DNA of 64,000 nt from Iris pallida (taxonomy: Eukaryota > Streptophyta > Magnoliopsida > Asparagales > Iridaceae), in NCBI GenBank assembly GCA_029216955.1, contig JANAVB010016199.1, forward strand, positions 12,095,714 through 12,159,713, read 5' to 3'. Positions 11,096 through 20,915 of the stretch are shown here, piece after piece (within the stretch, counting starts at the first letter, position 1; each line of letters opens with the position of its first letter). The position numbers and the translations under genes are program-made. The notes below the pieces were generated by a model that ran no database searches, had not been told where the DNA came from, and saw only the letters and a list, made by a program, of their open reading frames with translations.

Positions 11096-11729
11096 CGCCG
11101 CCTTTGGCCCTGTGAAAGCTGTTGCTGAATGCCAAGTAGCGGCCCTTGAGAGCATCGCCGGCTATGAAGAGCGGGCTAATGCTCTAAGGAAGGTTCTGAA
11201 TGATCTGGAGGGTCAGGTGGCCAGATTCTGGAATGCCAAACAATGGAGCCCGATATCGTTGTTTCGTGCAGAAGAAGAGGCTTTGATCGCGGCCCTTGCG
11301 GAGGAGGAGGCTACTTTCCAAGCAAGGAAGGATGTCCTCGTTCAAGAGATCAGTGAATTGGCTGATCAGTATGGGCAGTTCAATGCTATGAGTGAGGCAC
11401 GTGCTACTTCAAAGAATAAGCTGGCTGTGCAGATTACTGAATAATATAATGACATTGCGCAGATCCAAAGCGAGATTGCTCAACTGGAGGCCAGCTTAAG
11501 GACTGCGACGTCTAAACAGGAGGACTACTTGGCTCAGGCTGCCATGACCGCCACAACTTCTGACCACTTAAAAGAACAGTTGATAAAGTTGGAGGGAGAG
11601 CACATGAATCTGATCCCCTTCTAAGATGAAGCTGCTCGTCAAGAAGAGGCGCGTCGCCGTGCTACCGCGAAGTCCGAAGCCGAAATTGCGGCTCTAAGGG
11701 ATAATATCAGTCGATTGTGTATCCCTTAG
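11096..11729 (+). pseudogene. Tat-1 antisense gene, C-terminal coiled coil
   Basis: Long heptad-like Ala/Glu/Leu-rich sequence (for example EEEALIAALAEEEATFQARKD) runs to a TAG at about 11727. In-frame stops at about 11442 (TAA) and 11622 (TAA) break it. Tat-2 has an equivalent coiled-coil tail at 19700-20254. The likely role of such a tail is self-association, but the product's function is unknown. Confidence 0.6.
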
Positions 11730-11864
11730 ATTTTTGTTTGTAACTGTTTCTTTTTTAGCCGTCAAGACTCTTATATCTTTTTTTCCCGTCTTTTGATAGA
11801 CGTTTAAATAAAGAATCTTTTGGCTTTCAAAATTCATGAATAAAGTTTGTGAAATATCAGAACT

Positions 11865-12223
11865 AGAGGTAATATGGACGTAGTAAGGATATTTCTGGTG
11901 GGTATTTCGCTGGGGAATTTGATGTGGACTTATTATCCGTTTTATATTCAGGGTTCTTGAATATAGATAATAAGTTAAAAGAAGCTGCTAATAGAGGTAA
12001 TATGGACGTAATAACAGAAGATGTTCTATATCTGACCAGAGGTAATATGGACGTGGATGGATATATAACATTAGGTAGGAGTGGATAATTCAGAGATAAT
12101 ATGGACGTGATTATCCTTGATAAATGCTTTGCTCGGAGGTTATATAGACGTGAAAAAATGTTTCTTAATCATCCCACTGGAGAAATAATTATCAGAAAAT
12201 AGTTCAGAGGTAATGGGAACGTG
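11865..12223 (+). repeat. 18-bp motif array, Tat-1 (six copies)
   Basis: AGAGGTAATATGGACGTG or a close variant occurs at 11865, 11993, 12038, 12092, 12135 and 12206, all in the same orientation. The array lies between the end of the plus-strand gene (11729) and the end of pol (12424 on the minus strand). Confidence 0.92.
11928..11974. repeat. Hairpin in the convergent spacer
   Basis: ACTTATTATC at the left pairs with GATAATAAGT at the right, with further pairing in TATATTCA/TTGAATATA. It sits between the first two motif copies. A transcription-end or RNA-processing role is possible but unproven. Confidence 0.7.
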
Positions 12224-12300
12224 ACTTGTTTTCGTCAGACGGAGTCTGGAGAGAGTCCAAAACGGAAATGATTCTACTGGAGAATCTTTTTAGAGGACCT

Positions 12301-12341
12301 ATTATCCATGGCGTATTCAAGACTTTTGAAATACGGATAAT
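12301..12341. repeat. Second hairpin in the convergent spacer
   Basis: ATTATCC...GGATAAT arms with inner CGTATTCAA/TTTGAAATACG pairing. It resembles the hairpin at 11928-11974 and lies just beyond the last motif copy, next to the pol 3' end. Confidence 0.65.
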
Positions 12342-12423
12342 AGTTAGATGATTTTTCGAATCACATAAACATTGCACTGTACATTTATATGACTGAAAAT
12401 ATGTGAACACTGTTTACAAAAGG

Positions 12424-12980
12424 TTACACATAATATTTCTTCAGGAATTTGTTGTTGATAGGCATCATGATCAAGTCACCATCAGGCTTGGTTAGTCGAT
12501 ACGCACCGTTAGAATACACTGATTCTATAATGAAAGGACCTTCCTATTTAGGCTAAAAAAAATTTGTCTTGTGCGTCATGACCATTGGTCTTCTCACTGC
12601 TAAGACTAGATCACCAACTTGGAAGATTCTTTCCTTCACCTTTTTATTGAAGGCTCTGGAAAGACGTGCTTGGTATAGCTTCCACCCATTTGAAAAAGTA
12701 ATCGATTATAGCTAGGATGAACCGATGTCCTCTGGAAGATGGCGGGCTGATTGGGCCTATGACATCCATACCCCAGGCTTCAAAAGGCCAAGATGCTACG
12801 TCGAGTGTATAAACTCCAAAGGTTGATGAATGAAGTCGGCGTGGAACTGACAAGCCCTATACGTTTTTGCATATTCAACAGCATCTGCTATCATCGTGGG
12901 CCAATAATAACCCATTCGTCTGAGGCGATCTTGTAATTTAGGGGCTTGGTTGATGTGCACCACGACCACAAACTCCGTCG
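12424..12980 (-). pseudogene. pol: Integrase, internally deleted
   Basis: Zinc-finger remnants read EAHDGVCG and GAHQ in one frame, then RLRRMGYYWPTMIADAVEY in the next. The C-x2-C pair is damaged (Tyr replaces the first Cys). The core start has GMDVIGPISPPSSRGHRF and AIIDYFFKWVEAIP with the first two catalytic Asp residues. The sequence then jumps at about 12660 to LSRAFNKKVKER, a C-terminal phrase, so roughly the middle third including the catalytic Glu is gone. The C-terminal GPFIIESVYSNGAYRL segment remains. Confidence 0.85.
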
Positions 12981-13299
12981 TGAGCCTCACGGAGTGCATG
13001 TTTGGCTTCTGTGTCTGATAAATATTGTAATAGTAGCCCATCGTAAGAGCGTCGGTACAGCATTTTGGTTGCTGTATCATAGTAAAATCTGAGGGATCGC
13101 CTTTGGACAGATACTGCTTCTTATGGGTCCTCAGAGAGGATTCCATAGACAGCGTAGTCTATGAAAGGAAATCTCCAGTCTTTAATGTCGACGTTTGTTT
13201 TCATTGTGTAACTGTGATGAATATGCAAGACATCTTTCACACAGAATAGTTCTCGACCAGACACTGTGATCGACTGCTGAGAATTGGTAGGGATAGTCA

Positions 13300-14140
13300 A
13301 AGAAGCAGCAAGACCAGCTAAAGCATCTGCTTCTATATTCAGTAGTCGAGGCACGTGCTCGATGAAGAATCCAGTGAAAGTAGATGCCAATTCGATTGTC
13401 GCTTTGTGATATGGAATGAGATCTTCGTGATGAACTTCATAATCCCCTCGGACCTGACTAACTATTAGCTTTAAATCACCGTAAGCTTCTAGATAGTCAA
13501 CTCCTTGCTGTTTTGCCAGTTGCAGGCCGATCAATAGGGTATTATATTCGGCCAAGTTGTTGGTGCAGGGCTCCACGAGAGAATATGCACGATGTATAAC
13601 AAGATGGTCGGGTGACACAAGCACGATGCCTACTCCGACCACGATATTTTCTTTAGGTCCTGTTCTTGATGAACCGTCAAAGAACATTCGCCAAATGGGG
13701 ATTTCTTCAGTTGTGGTGTAGAGTTTAGAAGATTCTGGCACCAGATGAGCTGCTAGGAAATCAGCTAACGCTTGGCCTTTTACTGTCTTCTGAGGGACGA
13801 ACAATATATCATATGGAGTCAACAACATTGCCCATGTAGCTAAACGGGAATTAAGAGAGCCCGGTTTAGTCATGAGTATTCTGAGAGGATTGACTTTAGA
13901 TATGATATGGATAGTCTGCCCAGACATATAGTGGCATGTCTTCTAGATAGCAAATACCAGTACAAGACATTCCTTTTCCACAGGTGTGTATCTGAGCTCA
14001 GCACTCACCATTGCGCGGTTGAGGTAGTAGATAGCATGTTCATGGCCGCCTTTATTCTTATGAGCTAATAGGGCGCCAAGGGAATGGTCCATAGCACAGA
14101 CATATAGTAAGAAGGGCTTCCCTATTATTGGAGCCACCAA
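13300..14140 (-). pseudogene. pol: RNase H and second (aRNH) RNase H domains
   Basis: The first domain has DHSLGALLAH and AIYYLNRAMVSAELRYTP. After a stop it continues as PYDILFVPQKTVKGQALADF. The second domain has FDGSSRTGPKENIVVGVGI, NNLAEYNTLLIGLQLA, YGDLKLIVSQV and NIEADALAGLA, so the Asp-Glu-Asp-Asp set is present. Two tandem RNase H domains are typical of Tat-group Gypsy elements. Confidence 0.9.
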
Positions 14141-14229
14141 TACTGGAGGGCTTGTGAGATACTTCTTGATGTCGACAAATGTGCGTTGACATTGTTCAGT
14201 TCAGACGAAAGATATGCCTTTTTTCATGA

Positions 14230-15216
14230 GCTGAGTAAACGGTTGGCACCTTCCAGAAAGGTTCAAAATGAATCGTCTGATGTAGGCTAGCCTTCCTTGA
14301 AGTCCGTGTAGCTCTTTGAGATTTCTTGGAGGGTGCATATCGAGGATAGCTTTCACTTTCTCCGGGTTAAGATGTATACCCTTTGAAGTGATAACGAAAC
14401 CAAGGAACTTGGGTATCGAAATGAATCGTCTGATGTAGGCTAGCCTTCCTTGAAGTTCGCGTAGCTCTTTGAGATTTCTTGGAGGATGCATAACGAGGAT
14501 GGCTTTCACTTTCTCTGGGTCAAGATGTATACCCTTGAAGTGATAACAAAACCAAGGAACTTGCCGCTGGAGACTCCTAGAAAAGACTTGGTTGGATTCA
14601 TCTTGAGTTGGTGTGCACGCATTAGTTCGAACACCGTTCTCAAGTCTTGGAGTTGGTTGCCCTTGAGACGACTTTTAACTGTGATATCTTCTATGTAGCA
14701 TTCTACTATTTTACGCAAATAATCACGAAAAATTGTGTTCATAGCTCGCTGGTATGTCGTCCCTGCAATTTTTAATCCAAAGGGCATCACCATATAGCAG
14801 TATACCCCCAACGGTGTTCAAAAAGATGTGTGCTTCTCATCGTCGAGGAACACCTTGATCTGGTTGTAGCCTGAGAACCCATCCATGAAGGACATTCGCT
14901 CGAAGCCGCAAGTATTGTCGATCATTACGTCAGTTGTCGGTAGAGGGAACTCATCTTTCGGGCATACAGAGTTCAAATCTCGGTAATCGATACAGACTCG
15001 AACTTTACCATTCTTTTTTATGATTGGAACAATGTTAGCGACCCAGTCAGGGTGTTGTTCTTCGCGAATGAATCTACTGGCAATAAGCTTCTTGACTTCA
15101 TTCTCGATGGCCTCCATGATATCTGGTCGGAATCGTCGTTGCTGCTGCTTCACTGGCTTAGCTTTAGACAAAATATTTAGGCGGTGCATAGCGACTTTAG
15201 GGTCCAAGCCTGGCAT
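14230..15216 (-). pseudogene. pol: Reverse transcriptase domain, Tat-1
   Basis: Ty3/Gypsy RT blocks are clear: VRVCIDYRDLNSVCPKDEFP, SFMDGFSGYNQI with the first catalytic Asp, VMPFGLKIAGTTYQRAM, and the active-site loop at about 14685-14698. The loop reads YIED, where YxDD is expected, so one catalytic Asp has become Glu. A frameshift near 14815 separates the first and second halves. A 153-bp in-frame duplication follows the palm. Confidence 0.9.
14271..14576 (-). repeat. 153-bp in-frame tandem duplication in pol
   Basis: Two units about 153 bp apart (AATCGTCTGATGTAGGCTAG at 14271 and 14424) each encode the 51-residue stretch around KAIL-MHPPRNLKEL and QGRLAYIRRFI. The first copy ends in a shifted frame near 14530. 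Confidence 0.88.
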
Positions 15217-16196
15217 GTCTTCATAGCTCCATGCAAAGACGTCAATGTATTCTCTTATAAGCTGTATAAGAGAGTGTCTTTCATCGCCAGATAGACTTTT
15301 GCTGATGAAGATTGGTTTAAGAGAAAATTCATCTCCTAAATTGACTTGGACGACTTCGTCTTCAGTAGGTGGTTCACGTTGTTCGAAACGTAACTTCTAT
15401 CTAGTATCCATCTTTTAAGCCTATTGTTCAAGCTCGATCGATTGGACATCGTCTGTAATTTTGTCAACTGACACCATATTAACGGACAAAGTTGCTTTGA
15501 ACATGTCTCCAATGCTGAAGTCTGAATCCTAGAGGCAGGAATCAGAAGAATGAGAACAACGATCTGCTTCAATATCTGATCTTTCAGGAGCTGTTGGAGG
15601 AGTGACATAACCCAAACCAACACCGTTTTATTGATAATAGTTCTCCGGTTTGCCGGGAGGAGCAAAGTGACGTATTGGCAACCGTCGTCCCCGGTCATAG
15701 TTTAGCTCCTGGTCGCTTTTTTTATCATATCCCATGTTCTGGATGATATTCTTGGCCTGCCAACTATATCGGAAAAGTTGTATTTTTCTAGAGTCATAGT
15801 CAGCTTCAGTGTTGTGATTGGGAGAAGTAGAGTCCAGAACGAACTTTCTTTCGCCAATTATTCGACTGAAGATGATTAGTTCTTCACCCTTCTTTCTGGC
15901 TGGAACGATGAAGTAGTAGATATCTTCTGGCCAGACTTTTTCCCACAGATGAGGCTCATGTGCAGAGGTGTGGTTCTATGACGTGCTCTAGAGCGTATAT
16001 CGTATCTATATACTGGTTTACAGATTGGTAGACATCGGAGTAATTCAAAGATAAACCTTTACTTAGAAAATACGCAAGTTCTTCTTTAGGTATAACATCA
16101 TCCACTGAAGGTACATTATTATGAGTATTGATATACTCATTGAGAGGATCATTGTCTAGAACAGGAGCCATAGACAGTCCCCGATACGGTCAAACC

Positions 16197-16670
16197 TTTT
16201 TATAGTCATTTCCGTGCTGGAATGATGTTATGCGCCCACATGAGAAAACATACTGATTTTCATGTGGGCGCATGGTCCTTCTTTGGGCGCATAGAGTGTA
16301 GGCACATACAGACTGCGTGATCGTGGGGTTGACGTGGCCGCAAGCTCCGGTGCACGACTGCTCGTGGAGACTGATGCAGCCGTATACTTCGGTGCACGAT
16401 TAATCGTGGGTTTGACCGAATCATGGATTGTCCTGACTTGGACGCATAGCCTGAAACAGGGCTATGTACCCCCTTCTGGAGGGGTCCAGAGTAGGCACAT
16501 GGGCGCATAGCTTGCTCTAGTGGCTTGGGCGCATAGTATGCTCTGGGGACTTGGGCGCATAGCAAGCTCTGGTCACTTGGGCGCATATGACTTCTCTGGC
16601 TTGGGCGCATATGACTTCTCTGGATTGGGTGCATGGTTGTCAAGACTACTGAAATTTTCATGCTTCTATA
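16197..16670 (-). repeat. Tat-1 LTR, truncated partner
   Basis: It matches 6216-6773 of the left LTR but lacks the 85-bp duplication and all sequence equivalent to 5922-6215. The inner end is a deletion junction. A 24-bp piece at 16172-16195 is an inverted copy of LTR sequence found at about 6448-6472. Confidence 0.85.
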
Positions 16671-16912
16671 TTATTATATTTTAATATTTATGAAAAAGAT
16701 ATTTGGGATCTTGTTTTATTTGATATTTGATTAATTATGATAATTTAAATTTGGAAAGGATTTTATTTAAATAGACTTTAAATTAAAGAAAGTTTTATCT
16801 AGATTTGATTCAGAGTTGATTGAATTAATTTTATATCGATTTGAATTAAAAGATGGAATTATCCATCGGGGTTTAAATAATCTAACCCTTATCCATCCAG
16901 GAGCACACCTCC

Positions 16913-16919
16913 TATATAA
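16913..16919 (+). promoter_or_regulatory. TATA box in LTR-A (left copy)
   Basis: CCTATATAAGGAG sits at the same place as CCTATAAATAGGGG in the 50785 copy, followed by a short leader and the CATCGTGTCGGTGTCC element common to both. It is likely the retroelement promoter. Confidence 0.6.
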
Positions 16920-17049
16920 GGAGATGCTCATTTTTCCATCAAATTCCACCAACCAAAACTTTCACCACAGATGTGCATCGTGTCGGTGTCCATCATTCTT
17001 ATTCCATATTGATACATGTACATTGAATTTTCGTGTCAGACACACCCCC

Positions 17050-17890
17050 AACACAATCCAATCCTAAAACCTGACCCTTTCGACTCCGCCCTCCACTCCG
17101 CCTACTGGACGTTTGCCACCTCTACTGCTCCCCGCCGTTCCTTCCAACCACCCGTACCCACCAAACCACCATCGTCAGCCTCATCTCCCAAGCATTCCGG
17201 TGACCAAGCCGTGTCACCACACACGCACCACCATCACCTTCTACCAATCTTCATGCCCAGCCACAAGAACAACCTGACCACCATTGTCGTCATCACCAAA
17301 ACCATCACCACACTTCTCCTCCCTGCTACCGCATCCCGTCGACCACCTTGGCCGACCCCCACAAACCCTATTACCATCCATCACCATCACCGCCGGCACC
17401 ACATCGAGTCGTCCACCAACAAACACCACCACCCAGTGCTCCAACTTCTAGACCCGACCACATTCACCTTCATCACCACCGTCGAGGCAAAACTAGCCAG
17501 CGCCGCGACAGAGCAACCCATGTTCGCCACCACCACGCCGTGATCATTATCTCCACACCAAATTCCCCAAATCATCACAAACACTAGAACAACTAAGAAA
17601 AACCCTAACCTGATCCCGGCCTCGTCCTGGCCGCCGTCGTGGCCGCTACGAGATCCCAGTCGCAACCTGGCACGCGTTCGCTTCTTCCACCGCCGTGCCC
17701 TCCGACTCGCGAGCCACCAGCCGCTCGTAGATCCACTCAACATCGCCGTCGATATGCCCTAGCCGGGCGCCGTCCATCGTGGCCTCCAGGCAGCACGCCC
17801 CGGAGGACTTCCAACGTCGTCGCCCTTTTCGCCGGCTCGAGCCCAGACCTCCCTCTCTGCGCACACATGTCGCGCCGCCTCCACAGTAAG
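17050..17890 (+). other. C-rich pseudo-coding block of LTR-A
   Basis: Low-complexity CCACCA/CACCAT-rich sequence gives His/Pro/Thr-rich open frames in several phases. It ends at an ACAG/TAAGT-like donor near 17885 and CT-rich sequence. The same architecture occurs at 51670-52540 and, reversed, at 950-1500. I treat it as an untranslated LTR region, not a gene. Confidence 0.6.
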
Positions 17891-19455
17891 TCCCCCTCCT
17901 TTCTCCTCTCTTCACTCTCTTCCTCTCGCTCGCCTCTCTCGTGCTTTTGCTTTTTTCTTTCTTTCTGAAAAAAATGGTCTTCTCTCTCTCCCTTTCTAAA
18001 ACAAGAGGGGCAGTATATGCTGTCCCTTTTAGCTTTTGTTTTTTTATACTTTGTTTTAGTTTTGCTAACTTCTATTTCTTATGTGGTTTGTTCATTCAAT
18101 CTCCTTAAAAGATGAGAGCAGCAGAGGTCTACTTTTGTCCTTTTATCCTTCTTTTTATGAATTTTGTACAGAGTATATTATTTAGTGTATATAAGTATGT
18201 ATATTGTTATTAGTGTTACTATTATGATATTATTCTGTTTTTTTTTAAATACTTAGATAGTTAACGTTTTTCAAAACTATTTATCGCCAACCCATTCGTC
18301 TAAAAAGTTTTCTTGGATTTTATATAAAATATTTTTGGGACTAATAATAATTTAGTTTCTACTTAGAAACTTCTATTTTGACATGATTGAAGTTTTTGCC
18401 TAAAATAAACTTTGTTCCACCTAAAAGTATTTTTTACTAAATTATATTTTCAAGTACATAATTTAATATCATAACTAATAAAAATGTACTTTATCTGATT
18501 ATATATATAAAGTATTTTCAAGTATTTATATGAAAGTATTTTCTAAAATTAAGTATATGTATCTATCTCCAAAAATTTCTCTCAATTATCACTATTGATT
18601 GTAACTGATCGTGCGTCCTATTTTCTCGTGACTTCGGACTCCCTACATGCCGGCCATGACAATTGGACAAAGTAGGACTTGTCGGATCCTCGCACCACAC
18701 CAAGCGACACCCCAGGCAAGATACCTTGCCATAATTTTACTGTTTATAAATAGTCTGTATTTTATTTACTGCATATCACTGTGTATTTATTTCCAGTTTT
18801 TTTAGCTGTACCTTTTTTTATAGTACCTGATTTACTGTCTACTCAGTGATATTAGCTTTACTTTACTTATTATCCTTTGATTGCATATGGACTTAGAGTT
18901 AAAGGACTACCGTTTGTAGTGTATCGCATATACCTCGACATGGTTGTACCACGAATATGTGTGAGATGAGTAGCATGTAGAGGTCCTTGCGTGTTGGCTG
19001 ATCACCCGTGCACATGCGTTAGGTCTAACTGCTGATAGAGGCATGTTAGGAGACTTAGCAGTTAGTAGAGGTACATGATTGTGGATGCGACTTGATATGT
19101 GCATTGTGTGGGGAGAACATTTTCTTGTCGTATATAAGCCATGTTTTTCTCTCTTCTTCGAGGATGATTACACTTGGATCGTCTTCGCATCGCTCGACAA
19201 AATTTCGTTATCATGTATTTCTCTCTTTTTCGTTGGTAATGGATTTGTCTCCGTCCAACAACTTGTAAATGATAATTCATGAGTTTATTATAAAGTCTTT
19301 ATTCTTTACTTGTGGATGAGATTAGTATCATGGTTTATTGCATTTTACAGCTTATGTCTACATACAATGGTTCCATATATTACAGTTACTTCGTATGTAT
19401 GCAGCTGGCATGTCGACGTACTTAGTCCTAAGTATTTTGGGACTGGGGCATTACA

Positions 19456-20254
19456 ATTCTCGCTCCAGTCTCTCATTCTATGGGTTCATTAGCCCCAATA
19501 CCACCAATGACACCTCTTTCTCTTGCAGAGGAGGATGAATACACCTGTGCATTCATAGAGGCTTTCTACTTCGTTTTGTGAAAGGGTGTAGAGAACGCCT
19601 TAGAGTGTAGCCATCCTTTCCTGATAGGCAAGACGGCTGCCCTGAACTAGGTTAAATCAATAAGGGCTAATGAAGGTCAGGAAGCAGTAGCTGATGTACT
19701 CGAGGCAGCGGTCCGAGAGATGGAGGTTCGCCTGGGCGAACTCCAATCTTTACAATCCTCTGACGTTTCAATTCTGATTATCGAGGAGAGGAATAAACTA
19801 CTATAGAATATCTTTATAGTGATGGCGTCATTCCAATCTGACTTAGCATCTTATGATCGAGATCTGGCGGATGCAGCCACCAAAGAGTCAGACCTTGTAT
19901 CTACCGAGGAATCAATTCTCGGCGTACGACATGGCTTGGTTGTATGCATAAACGAACTTCAGGAGCAGATCAATCGGCTCCAAGAGACGATGGTTACCCT
20001 TGAGGCTGAGGATCAGAAGAAGGCGCAAGAACAAGATCTCATTCGCCAGTAGGTAGAGTACCACGCTCGACGCCAGGCTATTCTGCGAGAGCGCAGGGCC
20101 GAGATGGATATTTTTGCCGAAGAGCTGGTCGTTCTGTATGTTGAGACAGTCTTGAACCAGCAGGCGGAACGTCAAGCTTAGGTCATGCTCCAGGAAAAGA
20201 TGAAGTTTCTGAAGCAGCGTATAAGTAAATTTTGTACTGATATCACTAAACAGT
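19456..20254 (+). pseudogene. Tat-2 antisense gene, coiled-coil tail
   Basis: It begins with an acceptor-like CTCTTTCTCTTGCAG (ending about 19529) followed by EEDEYTCAFIEAFYF, which aligns with EDDEMAQEVVKAFYSF in Tat-1. Long Glu/Leu/Ala-rich coiled coil follows (REMEVRLGELQSLQSS, NELQEQINRLQETMVTLE). Stops occur at several sites (about 19580, 19640, 19805, 20050). Its upstream half is at 4675-5398 across the LTR-A insertion. Confidence 0.65.
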
Positions 20255-20406
20255 GATCTTTTTTTGGATTTAACTCTCTTTTTTTTTTGTAGCCTCCATT
20301 CTCGGGGTGATGAATAAAGACAATTTCCTTTTTGCTTATCTCATTCATCATTTTTTATTCTTTTTGTTCTTGCACTGCATGTTGTGTTGGCATCTATTGT
20401 CTACCT

Positions 20407-20874
20407 AGAGGTAATACAGGTGAAACTTAGCATTCAGTAAGGATGGTGAATAGTGGCCACGGTTGTCAAAGGACAAAAATATTTGTTCGGAGGTAATTTG
20501 GACATGACAAACATAGGATTATAGATAGGTAACATACTCAGGTGTTAAAAGAACATTGTAAGTAACATGAGAACAACTAAGAGGTAATATGGACATGTTT
20601 GTTCATCTAAGAATACTTTTTGCGGACTTATCAATACCAACGCGTCTAGGAATGTTTGTTCATCTAAGAATGTTTGTTCATCTAAGAATGCTTTTTGTCG
20701 ACAGAGGTAATATGGACGTGACAAACATAGGACATGTTTGTTCATCTATGATTGTTTGTTCATCTAAGAATGCTTTGTTCATCTAAGAATGCTTTTTATC
20801 GACAGAGGTAATATGGACGTGTCGAAAAAAGGATCAAAAGGTAAGAATGTATACTCAGAGGTAATTTGGATATG
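20407..20874 (+). repeat. 18-bp motif array, Tat-2 (six copies)
   Basis: Copies of AGAGGTAATATGGACGTG or variants start at 20407, 20489, 20580, 20703, 20804 and 20857, in the same orientation and the same place relative to the two convergent genes as in Tat-1. The copies at 20703 and 20804 match the Tat-1 copy at 12038 exactly. Confidence 0.92.
20593..20795 (+). repeat. TTTGTTCATCTAAGAATG repeats
   Basis: About seven copies of an 17-18-bp unit, some directly adjacent and some separated by CTTTTTGTCGACAG-type sequence that leads into the AGAGGTAATATGG motif. The Tat-1 spacer lacks this unit, so it expanded in Tat-2 or its lineage. Confidence 0.88.
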
Positions 20875-20915
20875 GTAGACATTCAAGTACGGGTGTGATA
20901 GGGACAAGTGTGGGA

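Larger units (their letters stand above)
12424..16171 (-). pseudogene. pol: Tat-1 pol polyprotein, decayed
   Basis: Minus-strand order is a protease-RT linker (16171 to about 15250), RT (about 15216-14230), RNase H (about 14140-13860), a second RNase H (about 13760-13300), and integrase (about 12980-12424). The stop is at 12424-12426 after KKYYV. Frameshifts lie near 14815, 13935 and in the integrase zinc finger, and stops occur in the linker. Gag and protease are missing. The linker matches the Tat-2 equivalent (for example LSKGLSLNYSDV against INKGMSSDYFSS). The product would make the cDNA and integrate it; this copy cannot. Confidence 0.88.
5922..16670 (-). mobile_element. Tat-1: Ty3/Gypsy Tat-type retrotransposon
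   Basis: Bounded by LTR sequences and the 5-bp duplication TTATT (5917-5921 and 16671-16675). Minus-strand order from the right is LTR, pol (RT, RNase H, second RNase H, integrase), a motif-rich spacer, then a convergent plus-strand gene and the left LTR. The second RNase H places it in the Tat group. The right LTR lacks its inner about 290 bp, and the primer-binding site, gag and protease are also absent, so one deletion removed the region between about 16197 and the start of the surviving pol at 16171. A plus-strand gene downstream of integrase is known from some Tat elements such as Grande. Confidence 0.9.
5399..19455 (+). mobile_element. Solo LTR-A (Del/Tekay-like LTR), split by Tat-1
   Basis: Segments 5399-5921 and 16671-19455 together match the copy at 50785-54809. 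Both have the start CCTAAATTT-TACTATAATTTTTT, AT-rich DNA, a TATA box, a C-rich block, a donor-like site, an AT-rich intron-like stretch, GGCAAGATACCTTGCCAT and the end AGTATTTTGGGACTGGG-C-TTACA. That end resembles the LARD LTR end (GGTACTGGGATGTGACA), suggesting a Del/Tekay-type LTR. It interrupts the Tat-2 antisense gene. Flanks ATTCC and ATTCT may be a decayed 5-bp target duplication. No internal domain is present, so I call it solo. A segment corresponding to about 53850-54500 is missing from it. Confidence 0.75.
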
